Of a DNA stretch of 64,000 bases, positions 1 through 11,183 are shown piece after piece (position 1 is the first letter of the stretch; each line of letters begins with the position of its first letter). Below the pieces are notes generated by a model. The model was not told the DNA's origin. It ran no database searches and was given only the letters and a program-made list of their open reading frames with translations. A program made the translations under genes and the position numbers. This DNA is from Onthophagus taurus (taxonomy: Eukaryota; Arthropoda; Insecta; Coleoptera; Scarabaeidae): positions 21,001,179 through 21,065,178 of the forward strand of contig NC_091973.1 in NCBI RefSeq assembly GCF_036711975.1, read 5' to 3'.

Positions 1-1
1 A

Positions 2-1900
2 AAAACGTTTATTCTTCCGAAACTAACTTCATACGTGCCTAAAGTACAGTCGAAAAGTATTCCTCCGGAACTAAAGACACTTGATCTTGCTGATCCTGAG
101 TTCAACTCTAATCGCAAAATCGATCTTATTCTTGGTGATAAATTTTATTCGCGTATCATTCAAAATAACATCCGAAAATTTAATAATGGGTTCATGGTAG
201 CACAAGAAACGTTGTTCGGTTGGATTCTCTTCGGTTCAGTGTCCGATTCCTGTTCTATCTCAAATTCAGAGCGGTACGGGTTCCAGTGTTCGGTCGATCG
301 CGAGCTTTTGGAGACGATTCAACGTTTCTGGAAGTTGGAGAACGATTCTATTCCGATCCGGAAGCTTTCTTCCGACGAAGAAGAATGTGAAAATCATTTC
401 CTTCAGACGTGTTCGCGGGATTTAAGCGGTCGGTTTGTTGTTCGGTTGCCTTTCAAGCGATCTCCATTAGCGCTCGGTGCCTCTTATAACGTCGCCGTTA
501 GATCTTTCGGACGAATGGAACAGCGGTTCGCGAAAAGTGAGAGACTATCTGTATCGTATCACGACTTTATGCACGAATACTTGTCTCTCGGACACATGCA
601 GCTCGTTTCATCGAACATACAAGCTCCAAATTATTATCTTCCGCATCACGGAGTGGTTCGTGAATCCAGTACTACAACTAAGTTGCGCGTCGTCTTCAAC
701 GGGTCTGCTCCAACATCTTCCGGACTCTCATTAAATGAATGTTTACATATGGGTCCAAAGTTACAGTCAGAATTGGTTGATGTTCTATTGCGTTGGCGAC
801 GTCATAAAATTGTCTTTTCTTGCGATCTAGAAAAAATGTATCGTCAAATTTATATTCACCCGGAAGATAGATCCTTTCAGCGGATAGTTTGGCGTGATAA
901 CCCTTCTCAAGAGATTCAAAGTTACGAATTAAAAACGGTTACCTACGGTTTATCGTGTGCACCATTTCTAGCTATACGATGTCTTCGACAGCTGGCCAAC
1001 CAGCATTCTGGTCTTCAACCATCCGGTTCAGCGGTACTATTAAACGACACGTATGTTGATGATATTTTGACGGATGCGGAAAACATTGTCGAAATTGGCC
1101 AAATCATGCAACAATTGAATTCTATTCTCACGGCGGGCGGCTTTCACGCGCGAAAATGGATTTCTAATCATCCTGAAATACTCGCACAATTACCTCCTGA
1201 CGATATGTCGGTCACTAAGACAGTTAATTTCAGTGAGGATGATTCTCCACGAGCTTTTGGACTTCTCTGGAACAATGAAAGTGATCAATTTTTGTTCGTG
1301 TTAAACAATAAAATCGAAATTAAAGATCCACTCACGAAAAGATCCGTCTTATCATTCATAGCGCGACTGTATGACCCTCTCGGACTCTTATCTCCATTCA
1401 TCATCACTGCCAAAATCTTCATGCAGGAGTTGTGGGTGCGCGGGCTCGATTGGGATGATGAACTTCCGGGCGATCTCGCAAAAAAATGGACCCTTTTTCA
1501 ACGCGATCTTTTAAACGTTCCAACGATTCGCGTTCCGCGATGGCTCTGTATTGATAGTGACACAATTAATATTGAGCTTCACGGTTTTTCCGATGCGTCT
1601 TCGAGTGCCTTTGGTGCGGTCGCTTATCTTCGGGTAGAAAAATTGGCGGAGGTGCGGGTAGTGTTGATTGGATCTAAAACAAAAGTTGCTCCTTTGAAAA
1701 ATGTATCGATACCACGCTTGGAACTGTGCGCGGCGGTAGTTCTTGTTCGGTTGATAAAGCGCGTTTCGGTTGCATTAAAACTAGACAATATTCCTGTTTT
1801 TCTTTGGACTGATTCCACAGTAACGGTTTCGTGGATACTCAGCCACCCAAACAGATGGAAAGACTTTGTTCGTAATCGGGTCATTGAAATTCAAGACTAG
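2..1900 (+). pseudogene. BEL/Pao retrotransposon (BEL-1) pol, protease end to RNase H, 5' end outside window
   Basis: This is the polyprotein segment that makes retrotransposon cDNA. The frame is already open at base 2, so gag and most of the protease lie outside the window. Landmarks in order: the end of the A17-type protease region (DLILGDKFY-like), the Pao RT start (KLRVVFNGS, about residue 215), first catalytic Asp in CDLEKMYRQI, the TYVDDI active site (about residue 340), the Pao linker, and RNase H (PRLELCAAVVLVRL and LWTDSTV). It ends at a stop right after VRNRVIEIQD. Comparison with BEL-2 and BEL-3 suggests about 35-40 bp was deleted there, which shifts the frame. It is the same lineage as BEL-2. 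The family call is firm; the copy is dead. Confidence 0.92.
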
Positions 1901-3520
1901 AGAATCCTGCAGACTTAGCTTCGCGAGGTGTTCCAATCAACCGCCTTCAGAACGAATCCATCTGGTGGTCTGGCCCTCCTTGGCTTTCTGGTCCTTCAAA
2001 TTCTTGGCCAACTTCGCAAATTCCAAATTCTCCAGAAGCCGATCGTGAGAAGCGAACTACGATTTCATGCCATGTGGCATTGGTTCAAGGCTGGGATCTA
2101 AAAACAAAATATTCTTCGTTAATAAAACCATTACGAATAACGACGTGGTGTTTTCGTTTTATTAAAAAGCTTAAACGTGACTTTGTTACAGAGTATATTG
2201 ATCCAGACGAAATTGAAAATTCTCTTTTGTTTTGGGTTCGTGACAACCAACAAAGCAACTTTAACGAAGAAATTCAATGTCTACATAATGGAAGACCTAT
2301 TCCAAAGTCAAGTTCACTATATCGACTTACCCCTTTTCTTGACGGTAATGGTTTACTAAGAATCACCGGACGTCTTCACTTCGCCTCTCTACATTGGGAT
2401 GAAAAGCACCCAATGATTCTTTCAAAAGATTCCCATTTTACCAAGCTGATTATCGATGCTCATCACAAACGGACGTTGCATGGTGGTACACAATTGACGT
2501 TATCTTCAATTCGAAGACGATTCTGGATTATTGGTGGAAGAGCTCCTGTTCGAAAATTCATCCACCGATGCATCGTTTGTGCAAAACAAAGATTACAATC
2601 AAGTCAACAATTGATGGGTCAACTGCCGCCTTCACGGGTTGTTCCCTCCAGACCATTCCTTCACTCGGGGGTTGACTACGCAGGTCCATTCATTTTGAAA
2701 ACTTTTAAAGGACGAGGTTGTAAGACATATAAAAGTTACTTAATCCTATTTATCTGTTTAGCTACTTCCGCCATCCATCTAGAAGTAGCTACAGATTATA
2801 CAACGAATGGATTCATAGCCGCTTATAAACGTTTCACTGGTCGACGAGGACTTTGCCAGTGCTTATATAGTGATTGCGGTACTAACCTTGTAGGAGCTGA
2901 TAAGGAACTCCGCTCTCTTTTTACTGCAACCTCCAAGGAGTGGAGAGGAATAACTGACTTATTGAGCAACGATGGAACACGTTGGAAATTTAACTCTCCA
3001 GCATCACCACACTTCGGAGGAAAATGGGAAGCTGGGATGCTTACTCACTTACGAAGAGTTTACTACGGTTCTCATTCAAATTGAGGCTATTTTAAACTCT
3101 CGACCCCTTTGTGCTGTTTCAGATGACCCAACCAATTATGAAGTTCTTTCTCCGGCACATTTTCTGGTTGGATCATCTCTTTCTGTTGTTCCGGAGCCTT
3201 CATTATTGGACGAAAAGTTAAGCCGTCTCAACCGATTTCAACTTCTTCGAAGAATTATCGATGAATTCTGGAATAAATGGCAAAAATTTTACCTTCAATC
3301 CCTTCAAAACAAAACAAAATGGTTTGAAGAGGTGAACTTACCAACGCTTGGATGTTTAGTTCTCGTCAAGGACGAGCGACTTCCACCAGCAAAGTGGATG
3401 TTGGCTCGTGTTTTAGAACTCCACCCCGGAAACGATGGTCGTGTACGAGTAGCAACCATTAAAACACCTACTACAACACTGGTGCGTCCAATTGTCAAGT
3501 TGTGCGTTCTTCCACATTAA
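1900..3520 (+). pseudogene. BEL-1 pol, integrase and C-terminal domain (frameshifted)
   Basis: This continues BEL-1 after the frameshift at 1900. One frame runs 1900-3084 and a second runs about 2990-3520. The first holds the ENPADLASRG motif, the H2C2-like zinc region (CIVCAKQRL) and the DDE integrase core (GVDYAGPF, SDCGTNLVGA). After GGKWEAG the frame breaks. The homologous stretch in BEL-3 continues VKSVKYHL, so roughly 45 bp is missing here. The second frame carries the end of the core (EAILNSRPLC) and the DUF5641-type C-terminal domain, ending just before ATTAA at 3520. Integrase would insert the cDNA into the chromosome; this copy cannot make a whole enzyme. Confidence 0.9.
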
Positions 3521-3744
3521 ATGGCGAATGACGCGAATAACAAAGATGGCGAGGATCCAATTGATGTTTCGATTGACCGGTTGATATCGGTCGAATTTTT
3601 TTTTCTTTTCTTTCATTTTATTTTTCATTCATTTATTCAATTTCATTTTATTATAAACTTTTCATTCTTTTTTTGTGTGTTCAATGTAAATATTTCAATT
3701 TTCTTTGTCTTACTTACGAATTACAGTTGTCTGTGTTGCCGATT

Positions 3745-3761
3745 CGGCAAGGCGGGCGGTA
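3745..3761 (+). promoter_or_regulatory. Polypurine tract of BEL-1
   Basis: A G-rich run (GGCAAGGCGGGCGGTA) stands directly before a TGTT LTR start. The same GGCGGGCGG core precedes the 3' LTRs of BEL-2 (minus strand) and BEL-3, so it is the family's plus-strand primer site. It lies about 225 bp past the pol stop. Confidence 0.75.
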
Positions 3762-4059
3762 TGTTTAAAAAGTTTAATTTATTTACATTTTGTTTATTTT
3801 ATAGAATTGTTAAAAAATGTATTGTTTTCGTTTCATTCACATATTTTATTATTATTTTATTTTTAAATTCAAATATTATTTCATATCGTATTTCTTGTTC
3901 CTGTTTGTCTTGTATAAAAGTCGTGTTTTTCGAATAAATGTCCTCTTTTGTCGTTCAGATTTCGTGGTGTTTAATTCAAAACCTGTTCCCCCAAAAGTTA
4001 TTTCGATTTTCAATTCCCGAAAAATACCCCTTGAATTCCGCGAAAGTTTTCGTTTAACA
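3762..4059 (+). repeat. 3' LTR of BEL-1 (end approximate)
   Basis: It starts TGTTTAAAAAG immediately after the polypurine tract and is AT-rich. It holds a TATAAAAG box at about 3914 and an AATAAA signal about 25 bp later, as expected of a BEL LTR. The right end is placed at the first AACA that gives a length (298 bp) between those of BEL-2 (339) and BEL-3 (269). The 5' LTR is outside the window, so this end is a guess. Open frames through it are only AT-rich noise. Confidence 0.5.
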
Positions 4060-4725
4060 CTGTTTTATTTAAATAACTTTGTTAAGTGGATAACACAAAG
4101 TTGTTTAAGTAATAACCAAATAAACTTATGTTTAGAATTGCACTTTTATTTTATTCTTTTCTCGCACTGTGAGCCTGCCTATAACTCGTTTATAGAAAGA
4201 GAAAAATTTCGTCTCTTTTTTTCCTTTTTTTGGTCATTCGAGTCAAGAGTAATTTTCATACAGGTTTAATGTAATATACTTTCAATAAAATTTAGTTTAA
4301 TTCATAATTATACGTGTTTAGTTTTCTTAAATATTTCCGATTGCTCCGAAATAATAAAGCTGATTAAAGTTTTTAATATTAATTAAAGCGGGAAATACAA
4401 AACAAAGATTTCCGCAAAAATTTTGAACACGAATCAATCGATCAATTTAAAAAAAATAAATACTAACTTAAAAGACCTTTAAAATGAGGTATCACTTGAC
4501 ACCCCCTTCCATTTAAGATTTTTAAGGGGTTGGTTTCTGGCGGCGGGGGGTTGAAGTGAGTGAGTCAATTTTTGCATAAAAAGTTGTCCCCCTTGGTTTT
4601 ATTCTTTACCTATTTCAGCGATTTTCTTTTTAAACTTCCGGATTTACAGAAATTGAGGTGGAAAGTTTTGAAATGAAGGGTGTTCATTTCAAAACTATGT
4701 ATAACAGTTGAACAGAACAAAAAAA
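4060..4725. other. AT-rich stretch with no recognised feature
   Basis: No reading frame with recognisable protein similarity and no clear inverted repeat was seen. It may be old flanking DNA between BEL-1 and the Polinton relic. Confidence 0.5.
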
Positions 4726-4729
4726 ACAT

Positions 4730-5360
4730 AAATTTAATAATGATAAAACTATTTACAGAGCTATTAAACGCTATTATTATTAATACTATGATGACCCCAA
4801 GCTAATGTATCAATCCCGTCATTACAAATACTACTATTCATTTTAACGTAGTAAAAATTATGTGATGAAAACTCCTAAAAGATAATTGCTTTCTAAACAA
4901 AACCGCTTTAGAATTTAAACATTCGATATAATTTTCAAAAGTAATTTTGAAATCAAAAGTATCGGAATAATGTTTTGAAGTTTGAAATATAGATTACAAT
5001 TTGAATGGCGGTATTTACCGCTTATGTGACAATGATCTCGAACCTTAACTTGATCGGATGTGAAAGGATTTTGACAAATAAAACAATTTTCAGCCGAATC
5101 GAAATTCCGTTGCTCATCGACCGTTAGAGGTAGCATTGGTTTTACGGTTTTGAAGTATTTGTCGTAAATAAATTTGACATCATCGAGTAATTTTGAAATA
5201 AAAACTTTAGACGCATCCCCATATACGATTCGAATTTATTGAAATCGCTATCAACGGTGGAATTGATGTAATAGGCGAAACTGTAGGGCTGATGCATCTC
5301 TACTTTTTCGGTAAAAGATTTGGTTGGATTAGGCTCGTAAAAGTTGTTTTTTTAATACCG
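4730..5360 (-). pseudogene. Polinton/Maverick DNA polymerase B relic with the catalytic middle deleted
   Basis: Two pieces align by eye with the large polymerase gene at 61050-63999. The 4915-5136 piece encodes the endonuclease-VII-like zinc region (C-x2-C, then DHCHISGKYR and CNLYFKL), matching LCHICKSPF and DHCHITGRFR of the full gene. To its left, 4760-4935 matches the very 3' end of that gene. The polymerase and most exonuclease motifs, near 1.8 kb, are absent between them. Residues before the zinc region are partly legible up to about 5350. Several frame breaks are present. It is a dead deletion derivative of the same family. Confidence 0.72.
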
Positions 5361-5374
5361 GTCAATATTTTACG

Positions 5375-6995
5375 CGTACTGACAATACATCGACGCAAAC
5401 ACAACCCGCACCGTTCCAATCTCGCACATCACTACCGCACAGTTTTCTTCCATACACGACGACACAACATTCACCAAGAGCCAATCATTCCTTACCGCGA
5501 TTATCGCCCCACATCCCGTTAACCCGCACTTCACCACACGCCCCAATCCCCCCACATCCCATACAGACGACACACTTCGCCGGCAATTGCTTGTTCGGGC
5601 AATCCTTTTCAGAATGATCTACGCCTGAGCATTGTCGACATTTCTCCACCCTATCAGAAACTCTGGCGATGTGCCCATAATCCAGACATTTAAAACAGCG
5701 CATAACCAGCACACAATCCACTACCCTGCACGACTTTCCGTCAACGTAAACTCTTTGCAGCACAATTAAATTCGTCCATGTGCCTGGATTCACCTCCAAT
5801 ATTACGTTGCTGCATCCTTCCCGCTTCGATAGACGCGTTACAACTCTCGAGCTTTCGGCGAAAGTACTCTGACTAAACCCTGGCTCAGCCAAGTTCCTGT
5901 CATAAACATTGCCTATAATCTCCTTGTCCGACAGGTCGCTCGCAACATCGAATATCTGGACAGTGGGTCTCATCTGCTTAGGCTGTTCCATTTTAAATCC
6001 CAATTCTCCTATTTTGCTACATTTCTTAATCTTCCTCCGTTCCGCCTGACTTGCAGCCTCCACCAAGACTCCCGTACTTTTCGTTGTTCTGACACCCTTG
6101 ATTTTAACTCGTTTCTGAGAATGTTACAAACGGCTTCTTTCACCTTTTCGCTGCTCTCAATTTTTGAACCCTCCACTGGTTTGATCAATATCTTATTTTT
6201 TTTCTCTATTTCAGGTACCTGTCTCATCCCGCGCGGAACACCACCCGATGCCCGCACCGCACTACCTGTCGCCGCCGTCGCACCAGCATAAACGCCCGCG
6301 TACGAAGCAACCGAACCCCCTGCTGTACCACCCGTTGGTACGTTTTTCAGCATTTTTAAGTACTTTACTTCCTCCCGGAGTTTAATAACGTCTATGTGTC
6401 ACGAAGGGAATCTTCGAGCACATTCCAACTGCGCAAAATTACTGCGGACGCGTCTTTGCTAACCTTTGACGCCGACAAGAGGAGGTACTGCTGATGTGCA
6501 GAGCTTTCGCGCTCTATAACTTCAATTTTGAGTTTTTTTTTAGATGTTGACTCCAAGTCTTCATCGCTATCGGTGTCTCGTTGCCTCTTGCCGTATTCCT
6601 CTGTCAGCATCGGTTCTCCCGCCTCCGAGGCCCTCGAACTGACGACCGATGCAGAGTCCAAATTCCAGTCGACTAAGTCGGCGTACGGAGTAGCCTCTTT
6701 CCGCCCGTTTCTTCCCCTCGTCCGCCTCCTCCCTTTCAGCTTCTTTCTTCTTCCTCGTCTCCCCTTCTTTCTTGCGCTGTTGCATTTCTTTCTTCTCCAT
6801 CTCCTTGACTTTCTCGACCACGCTTTTCTCTGCTTCTTTCTGGTGTCCGTCACCTCCCGGTTTAACCAGAAGTGTAAAACCACGCCACAAAACACCCCTA
6901 CAACACGACAAACACAGTGGTTTTTGTTCCAACCACGTCAGATGAACCGTTCGTGAGTTATCGATCACTTCTGGTCGGACCGGAAGTTCACCCAC
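5375..6995 (-). pseudogene. Non-LTR retrotransposon ORF1 (R1/Jockey-type gag with zinc knuckles), frameshifted
   Basis: The gag-like nucleic-acid binding protein of a non-LTR element, spread over at least four frames (6995-6567, 6895-6392, 6353-6009, 6066-5485). The N-terminal part is a charged Lys/Arg/Glu-rich, probably coiled-coil region. The middle carries a conserved ORF1 core (KILIKPVEGSK, then SSEKVKEAV). The C-terminal part has CCHC knuckles: CFKCLDYGH, whose last Cys is replaced, and CRQCSGVDHSEKDC intact. No EN or RT follows; the element is cut at about 5370, next to the Polinton relic. Losing the 3' rather than the 5' part is unusual for LINE copies and points to a later deletion. 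Confidence 0.8.
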
Positions 6996-7805
6996 CCTAA
7001 AATGAACTTCACGCCCACTATGAGGTGTTATAGGGGGACCGAAAACACGGTCCGTTACGCTCTCCGACCCTTAGTTTACGAGATACGGCCGAATTTATGT
7101 TGTGATGTTTATGCTCTTCTTTTCATTCTCTGTATAATTGCTTTATGGATTTGGAGTGTAATTTGTTTAAAATAAACTTATTTCTTTTATTTTCTTTATT
7201 TAATCTTTCGATGACTACATTACGGTTCTAAGTTTAGCTTACTTCTAATTACTAATATAAAATCAAACACAATTTATTTGTTGAATTGGCGAATATCGCA
7301 CTCCTCGCCCAAGTATGCCTACTCGTGCATTTGAGTTTATTGACTTGATTAATTATTGTGCAATATTCGCCAACTACAAATACTTTATTTTCCATTACAA
7401 TGTTTATATGCGCCATCCTATATATATTTTTGTCACCAGACGATACGTCACGCCACAACACAACACTCACCGTCTTCGACTAACACACGAAGGGATTCTG
7501 CTCAGAAAAGGGAACCTTTTCTGTCACACAGTGACTCGAGGCCTGTGGGCGATTTTCGACCTTAAGTCGAAAACACGCGATTTCTTAACACAAAACACTT
7601 AATAATTACTACAAATCTTAACTAATTTACACCGAACTAATTTTAAACTATGCACAATATGGTCCTGTATGTCGGCCAAGACAAAACCCGCTGAAATTCG
7701 CGAAGAAGCACTGTAATTCACGTCAAGATGAGAGCGTAGCCAAAATGGGTGCGTTCTCTCTCAACGATTGAACACGACTGAGTAGGTAGGGACAGCGGGA
7801 ATCTT

Positions 7806-7846
<41 letters not shown>

Positions 7847-8281
7847 GTTGGCTACTTTAAACAGGTCCGAAAGGACATTTTGGCCGAAGCCATAGGTACC
7901 AGAGCAAGTGATGCGGTTAAATTTAGGAAGGCACCATTCCGCCACGGCCGGACTATGTTACTTCCCAAAAAGGAAGAACAAGACCGCCGGGTCAGTTCCG
8001 GTCGCCGTGAGTGGGCTACTGCGATCTTGTAAGACGCTTGGGGAGCTAAGGCCTTCTGCACACGGAGCTGCTCGTCATAGACGCGTATTAGATGCGATTG
8101 TAGGAAGGCGTACGCTTCAGTGCATCTCACGTATTTTTAAATGAAAACCAACCTGCACATAACGACGCGGCGTCGCGATTTCGTCTAATAAAACACTTAA
8201 AAGCGTCATGCAGCTTCTTATACGCCTAAAGATCCGCAAACGAACCAATCTTAAAATGTACTTTATTCACTACTTGTCAAT
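6996..8281. other. Stretch without recognised gene
   Basis: This may include the 5' UTR of the ORF1 element at its left and the left part of the Harbinger element at its right. Short frames exist (for example 7852-8130 minus and 7315-7602 plus), but none shows a family motif. No clear terminal inverted repeat was identified. Confidence 0.5.
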
Positions 8282-9800
8282 ATGTCAAGTGATGAAGAGG
8301 ATCTACTTTTGTTAAATTATCTTCGTTCTCGTAAGAGAAAACAGAAATATAAGAGAAAATTTTGGGTGCATCCTTATATTCGCAAAAATATCGACAAGAG
8401 ACTATTCATTGCTGCCAAAGAGCTACCAGTAGACGACTCTAAATTTCAAAGTTTCTACAGAATGTCTAAAAGTACGTTTAAAGAACTTGTGTTAATTGTA
8501 GGTCCCACCATTCAAAAACAAAATACTAACATGCGTGAATGTGTTAGTGCAGAAGAGAGAATTTTGATAACGCTAAGGTAAGCAAAGTAATTTATTTATT
8601 ATAAAAACAATAATACAAGTTATATATTTAATTTTTTATGAAAATTATTTTGGTCATTTATATTATTACTACAAGCAGGTAAACTTTCCAAATTCTGAAT
8701 TGTGTATCCATCCGTGGTGTCGTAAATACTGGAAGCTGAGGACGATGCAATACTAATCGGCGAGGGAGCATTGGTTTGTGCGTTATCGTGCATTTGAAAA
8801 TAATCTATAGATTGCTCTTGCTGCATTAACAGTTGTTCTAGCAATACAAGTATTTTAATTTTAAATTGTCGTATATTTTTGTCTGATAAGTTCTTTATGT
8901 CGGGTAATAAACTTAAAAGAAACCTTCGATCGTCATCTAAAGTCTTATTACCTTTCTTTTCTTTGATATAATCTAAAATAGCGTGATCGATTTCATCTTT
9001 TTCCTCTATATGTCTTCTCTTTCTTTTCTTTTTTTCAATGTTAAAAGAACTTTCTTTAGAAGATTTCGTGACGTTATCGTTTTTATTTTCTTCAAGCAGG
9101 TACTTAACTGAGGTTCAGGATTGTCTTCGTCGGTTTCTGTCACTATTTCACTTTCTTCCAACGAAATGTTTCCGGTTTTTTCTAAATGCTGAATGGGTCT
9201 TACATATGGCAAGACAAACTGCATAATGTCATGCAAATAGTAAGGTTTTTAGATTTTGCTGATGATCCACTGGCAGGTGGTTTAAGGCTGCGCACAAAAC
9301 CATTCCGAATGCTTTTCCATTTGTCTTTACAATCAGCCGCTATAAAAAAATCACGTGTTTATAAGCAAATATAGCGTGCTTTTCATATAATACCGTGGGA
9401 ATTATTGTAGAACAAACTACAAAAGCGATATGGAATGTGTTGAAACAGCCATATATGTCGTTACCAAATACAGAAAAATGGAAACAAATAGCAAGTAGAC
9501 TTTTTGAGCTATGGCAGTTGCCAAACAGTTTAGGAGCAATAGACGGTAAACATATCCGCATTCAGTAATATCCAAATTCCGGATCCACCAACTTTAATTA
9601 TAAAAATTAACATTCTGTTGTTTTGTTTGGCTGTTGTGATGCTGAAGGTCTATTCTCAACAATAGAATGCGCGGATATGTTGGCCGAAATAGTGATGGAG
9701 GCATCTTTAGGGTTTCCACATTTGGTCGTTGGTTGGAGAACGGTAATACTTTGCCATCTTCAACAAAACTTCCAAACTGTAATGGTTGGTGATAATGGTG
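8282..9800 (+). pseudogene. PIF/Harbinger transposase (decayed)
   Basis: The N-terminal exon (8282-8577) starts MSSDEEDLLLL and carries the family's FYRMSKSTFKELV-type region. It ends at a good splice donor (CTAAG|GTAAGC). The nuclease part lies at about 9395-9770 and is frameshifted: VGIIVEQTTKAIW, LGAIDGKHIRI (first catalytic Asp), NSGSTNFNYKN, then a HSVVLFGCCDAEG region with the second Asp and an NSDGGIF-like motif in another frame. This matches the DDE_Tnp_4/HARBI1 superfamily, which cuts and pastes DNA. It is dead through frameshifts. The partner DNA-binding gene lies on the opposite strand between the two parts. Confidence 0.85.
8620..9400 (-). pseudogene. MADF-BESS protein of the PIF/Harbinger element (partial, frameshifted)
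   Basis: Second gene of the Harbinger element; Harbinger partner proteins bind DNA and help the transposase. Reading the minus strand from about 9380: a MADF-domain end (KDKWKSIRNGFVRSLKPP, then YLHDIMQFVLPYV after a frame slip), an acidic linker, a Lys-rich patch, and a BESS motif at about 8960-8850 (FLLSLLPDIKNLSD and FKIKILVLL). A Ser-rich tail follows to 8620. The MADF N-terminus is missing. The order MADF then BESS is diagnostic. The gene sits between the two transposase parts in antisense. Confidence 0.82.
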
Positions 9801-9809
9801 TAAAATGAT

Positions 9810-10229
9810 GGGATCTCCGGGTTAGAATAAACGCATAATAGCTTCTCTAAATTAATGCATTTATTGACAACACTTAAGTTACACGACGTGTCACCTTTCA
9901 GTAGCTTGAGTGTACTTTCTTTCCGAGCGATGACCGCCGCTACACAATACCCAACGTGCGTCATTTAGTGCTTACTATTAACTATCTTAACCTACTTAAC
10001 AATTTGTTATTCTTACACTACAAAACGACGAAAGTGTCGCGGCTCTGATGATGACTCAAAAATTTCAATTTTTTTTAACACCTATACGAGTCCGCAAATA
10101 TGAAACAATTATATCAATAATACAATAATAACATACAATAATGCACATTATACGTAGTTCCTGTAATAGAAAAGAATCCGCAAAATCCGAGAAACTAGCC
10201 AGATATCGCACCACCCGAGAAGAAATCAC

Positions 10230-10231
<2 letters not shown>
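9810..10231. other. Stretch without recognised feature
   Basis: AT-rich, with no family motif in any frame. It may contain the right end of the Harbinger element, but no matching inverted repeat was found. Confidence 0.45.

Positions 10232-10259
<28 letters not shown>
10229..10259. repeat. (TA)n microsatellite
   Basis: A run of about 14 alternating AT units, flanked by CAC and CAT variants. Confidence 0.9.
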
Positions 10260-10261
<2 letters not shown>

Positions 10262-10523
10262 ATGTTATGAGGAAGTAAAATCTTCTCGGCAGGTGAAGAA
10301 TTTTCATGTACATCGGTATTGAAATGTTGCTAGTATTGACTCGCACTGCTACTTGAACCGGGTGATGGCTCTAGAATCTTACTTAGAGAGTAGATTAGTG
10401 ATGGTTGTGAATAAAAAGATCTAGACGGGGTCAATATTTGTGGATGGTGATAAGCCGGTATAAATAGCGCAGGAGGATGAGTAGCCTTCTGCTTTTTTTC
10501 ATTACAATCGGACTTTAAATTTT

Positions 10524-10660
10524 CCAGTCGGTACGGACCACTTCACATGGTCCTTCGACACACAAGCCAGCAACCGAAATTAAAGTCTTCCTTTAGTTAC
10601 TTCAGTCGTTACGGACCAGAACAAAGGTTCTACGACAATTACAAACCAACAAATAAAACC
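10524..10660 (+). repeat. Imperfect direct repeat, unit about 78 bp
   Basis: Two similar segments start CAGTCGGTACGGACCA (10525) and CAGTCGTTACGGACCA (10603). The likeness continues as GGTCCTTCGACA versus GGTTCTACGACA. The first unit contains TGGTCCTTCGA, which equals the first 11 bases of the BEL primer-binding site seen elsewhere in the window. Confidence 0.6.
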
Positions 10661-10879
10661 TTACACTTTTCCTTCATCATGGAAGCATTAAACCAATCAA
10701 GAAGTACACAATATAACAAAAAAATCACAGTGCCGAAAGACGCCACATCACATACAACAGCGTCTACATACCCTCAAATCACTTTGGAGGAAGACGATGT
10801 TCTAAACTACATAAAGGGGTATCCAAAGCCGCAACATCCCGAAACCAGGATGGAAGCAACAAATCAAGATCAAGAATAG
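10547..10879 (+). CDS. Short ORF of 110 residues, unknown
   Basis: An ATG-started frame between a PBS-like sequence and a BEL-type polypurine tract. Hydrophilic, rich in Gln, Thr, Ser and Lys, with no recognised domain, signal peptide or membrane segment. It has the size and place of the internal region of a tiny non-autonomous LTR element, but I see no protein family and it may be chance. The GC-richer upstream block and TATAAATA at about 10455 give weak support for transcription. Confidence 0.25.
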   Translation: MVLRHTSQQPKLKSSFSYFSRYGPEQRFYDNYKPTNKTLHFSFIMEALNQSRSTQYNKKITVPKDATSHTTASTYPQITLEEDDVLNYIKGYPKPQHPETRMEATNQDQE

Positions 10880-10942
10880 ATTCGAAAAATAAGAAATTAC
10901 AACAGCTTCATTAGTATTATCTAATTAATTCTTCTTTCTCTT

Positions 10943-11180
10943 TTAGGCGGGCAGAATGTTTAATCTCAATTAAACAATATTTGCTATTCAATTTTTCTTT
11001 TTATTTTTTACTTTTTTTAATAAGGTAAATTAACAAACGTTGCTGACCAAAGTCATCGCTCGCACCTCATAATTGTGTAATGCACGGTGTGCACAATTAT
11101 GCGACCTAAATTAATTACTTTAAAAAGACTTGATTATTGTTATGTTAGCATGGAAGAATTTGTATATAAACCCAAAATTT
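10943..11180 (+). repeat. BEL-like polypurine tract plus LTR (solo or of a short element)
   Basis: TTTTAGGCGGGCAGAA is followed at 10957 by TGTTTAATCTC, the same junction as at BEL-1 and BEL-3. Inside are a TATATAAACC box at about 11162 and an AATAAAA signal about 25 bp on, as in an LTR promoter and poly(A) site. The right end is lost against the R1-type element at about 11180. No matching 5' LTR was seen upstream. Confidence 0.55.
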
Positions 11181-11183
11181 GTA

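Noticed and set aside
3521-4269. Phe/Ile-rich open frames after BEL-1
   Set aside because: They run through the AT-rich 3' region and LTR and have no family pattern.
7852-8130. 92-codon minus-strand frame next to Harbinger
   Set aside because: No motif. The opposite strand is also open, as expected by chance in a GC-richer patch.
10547-11180. Complete LTR element with two LTRs
   Set aside because: The sequence before the PBS-like site does not match the LTR after the polypurine tract. Kept only as a low-confidence idea.
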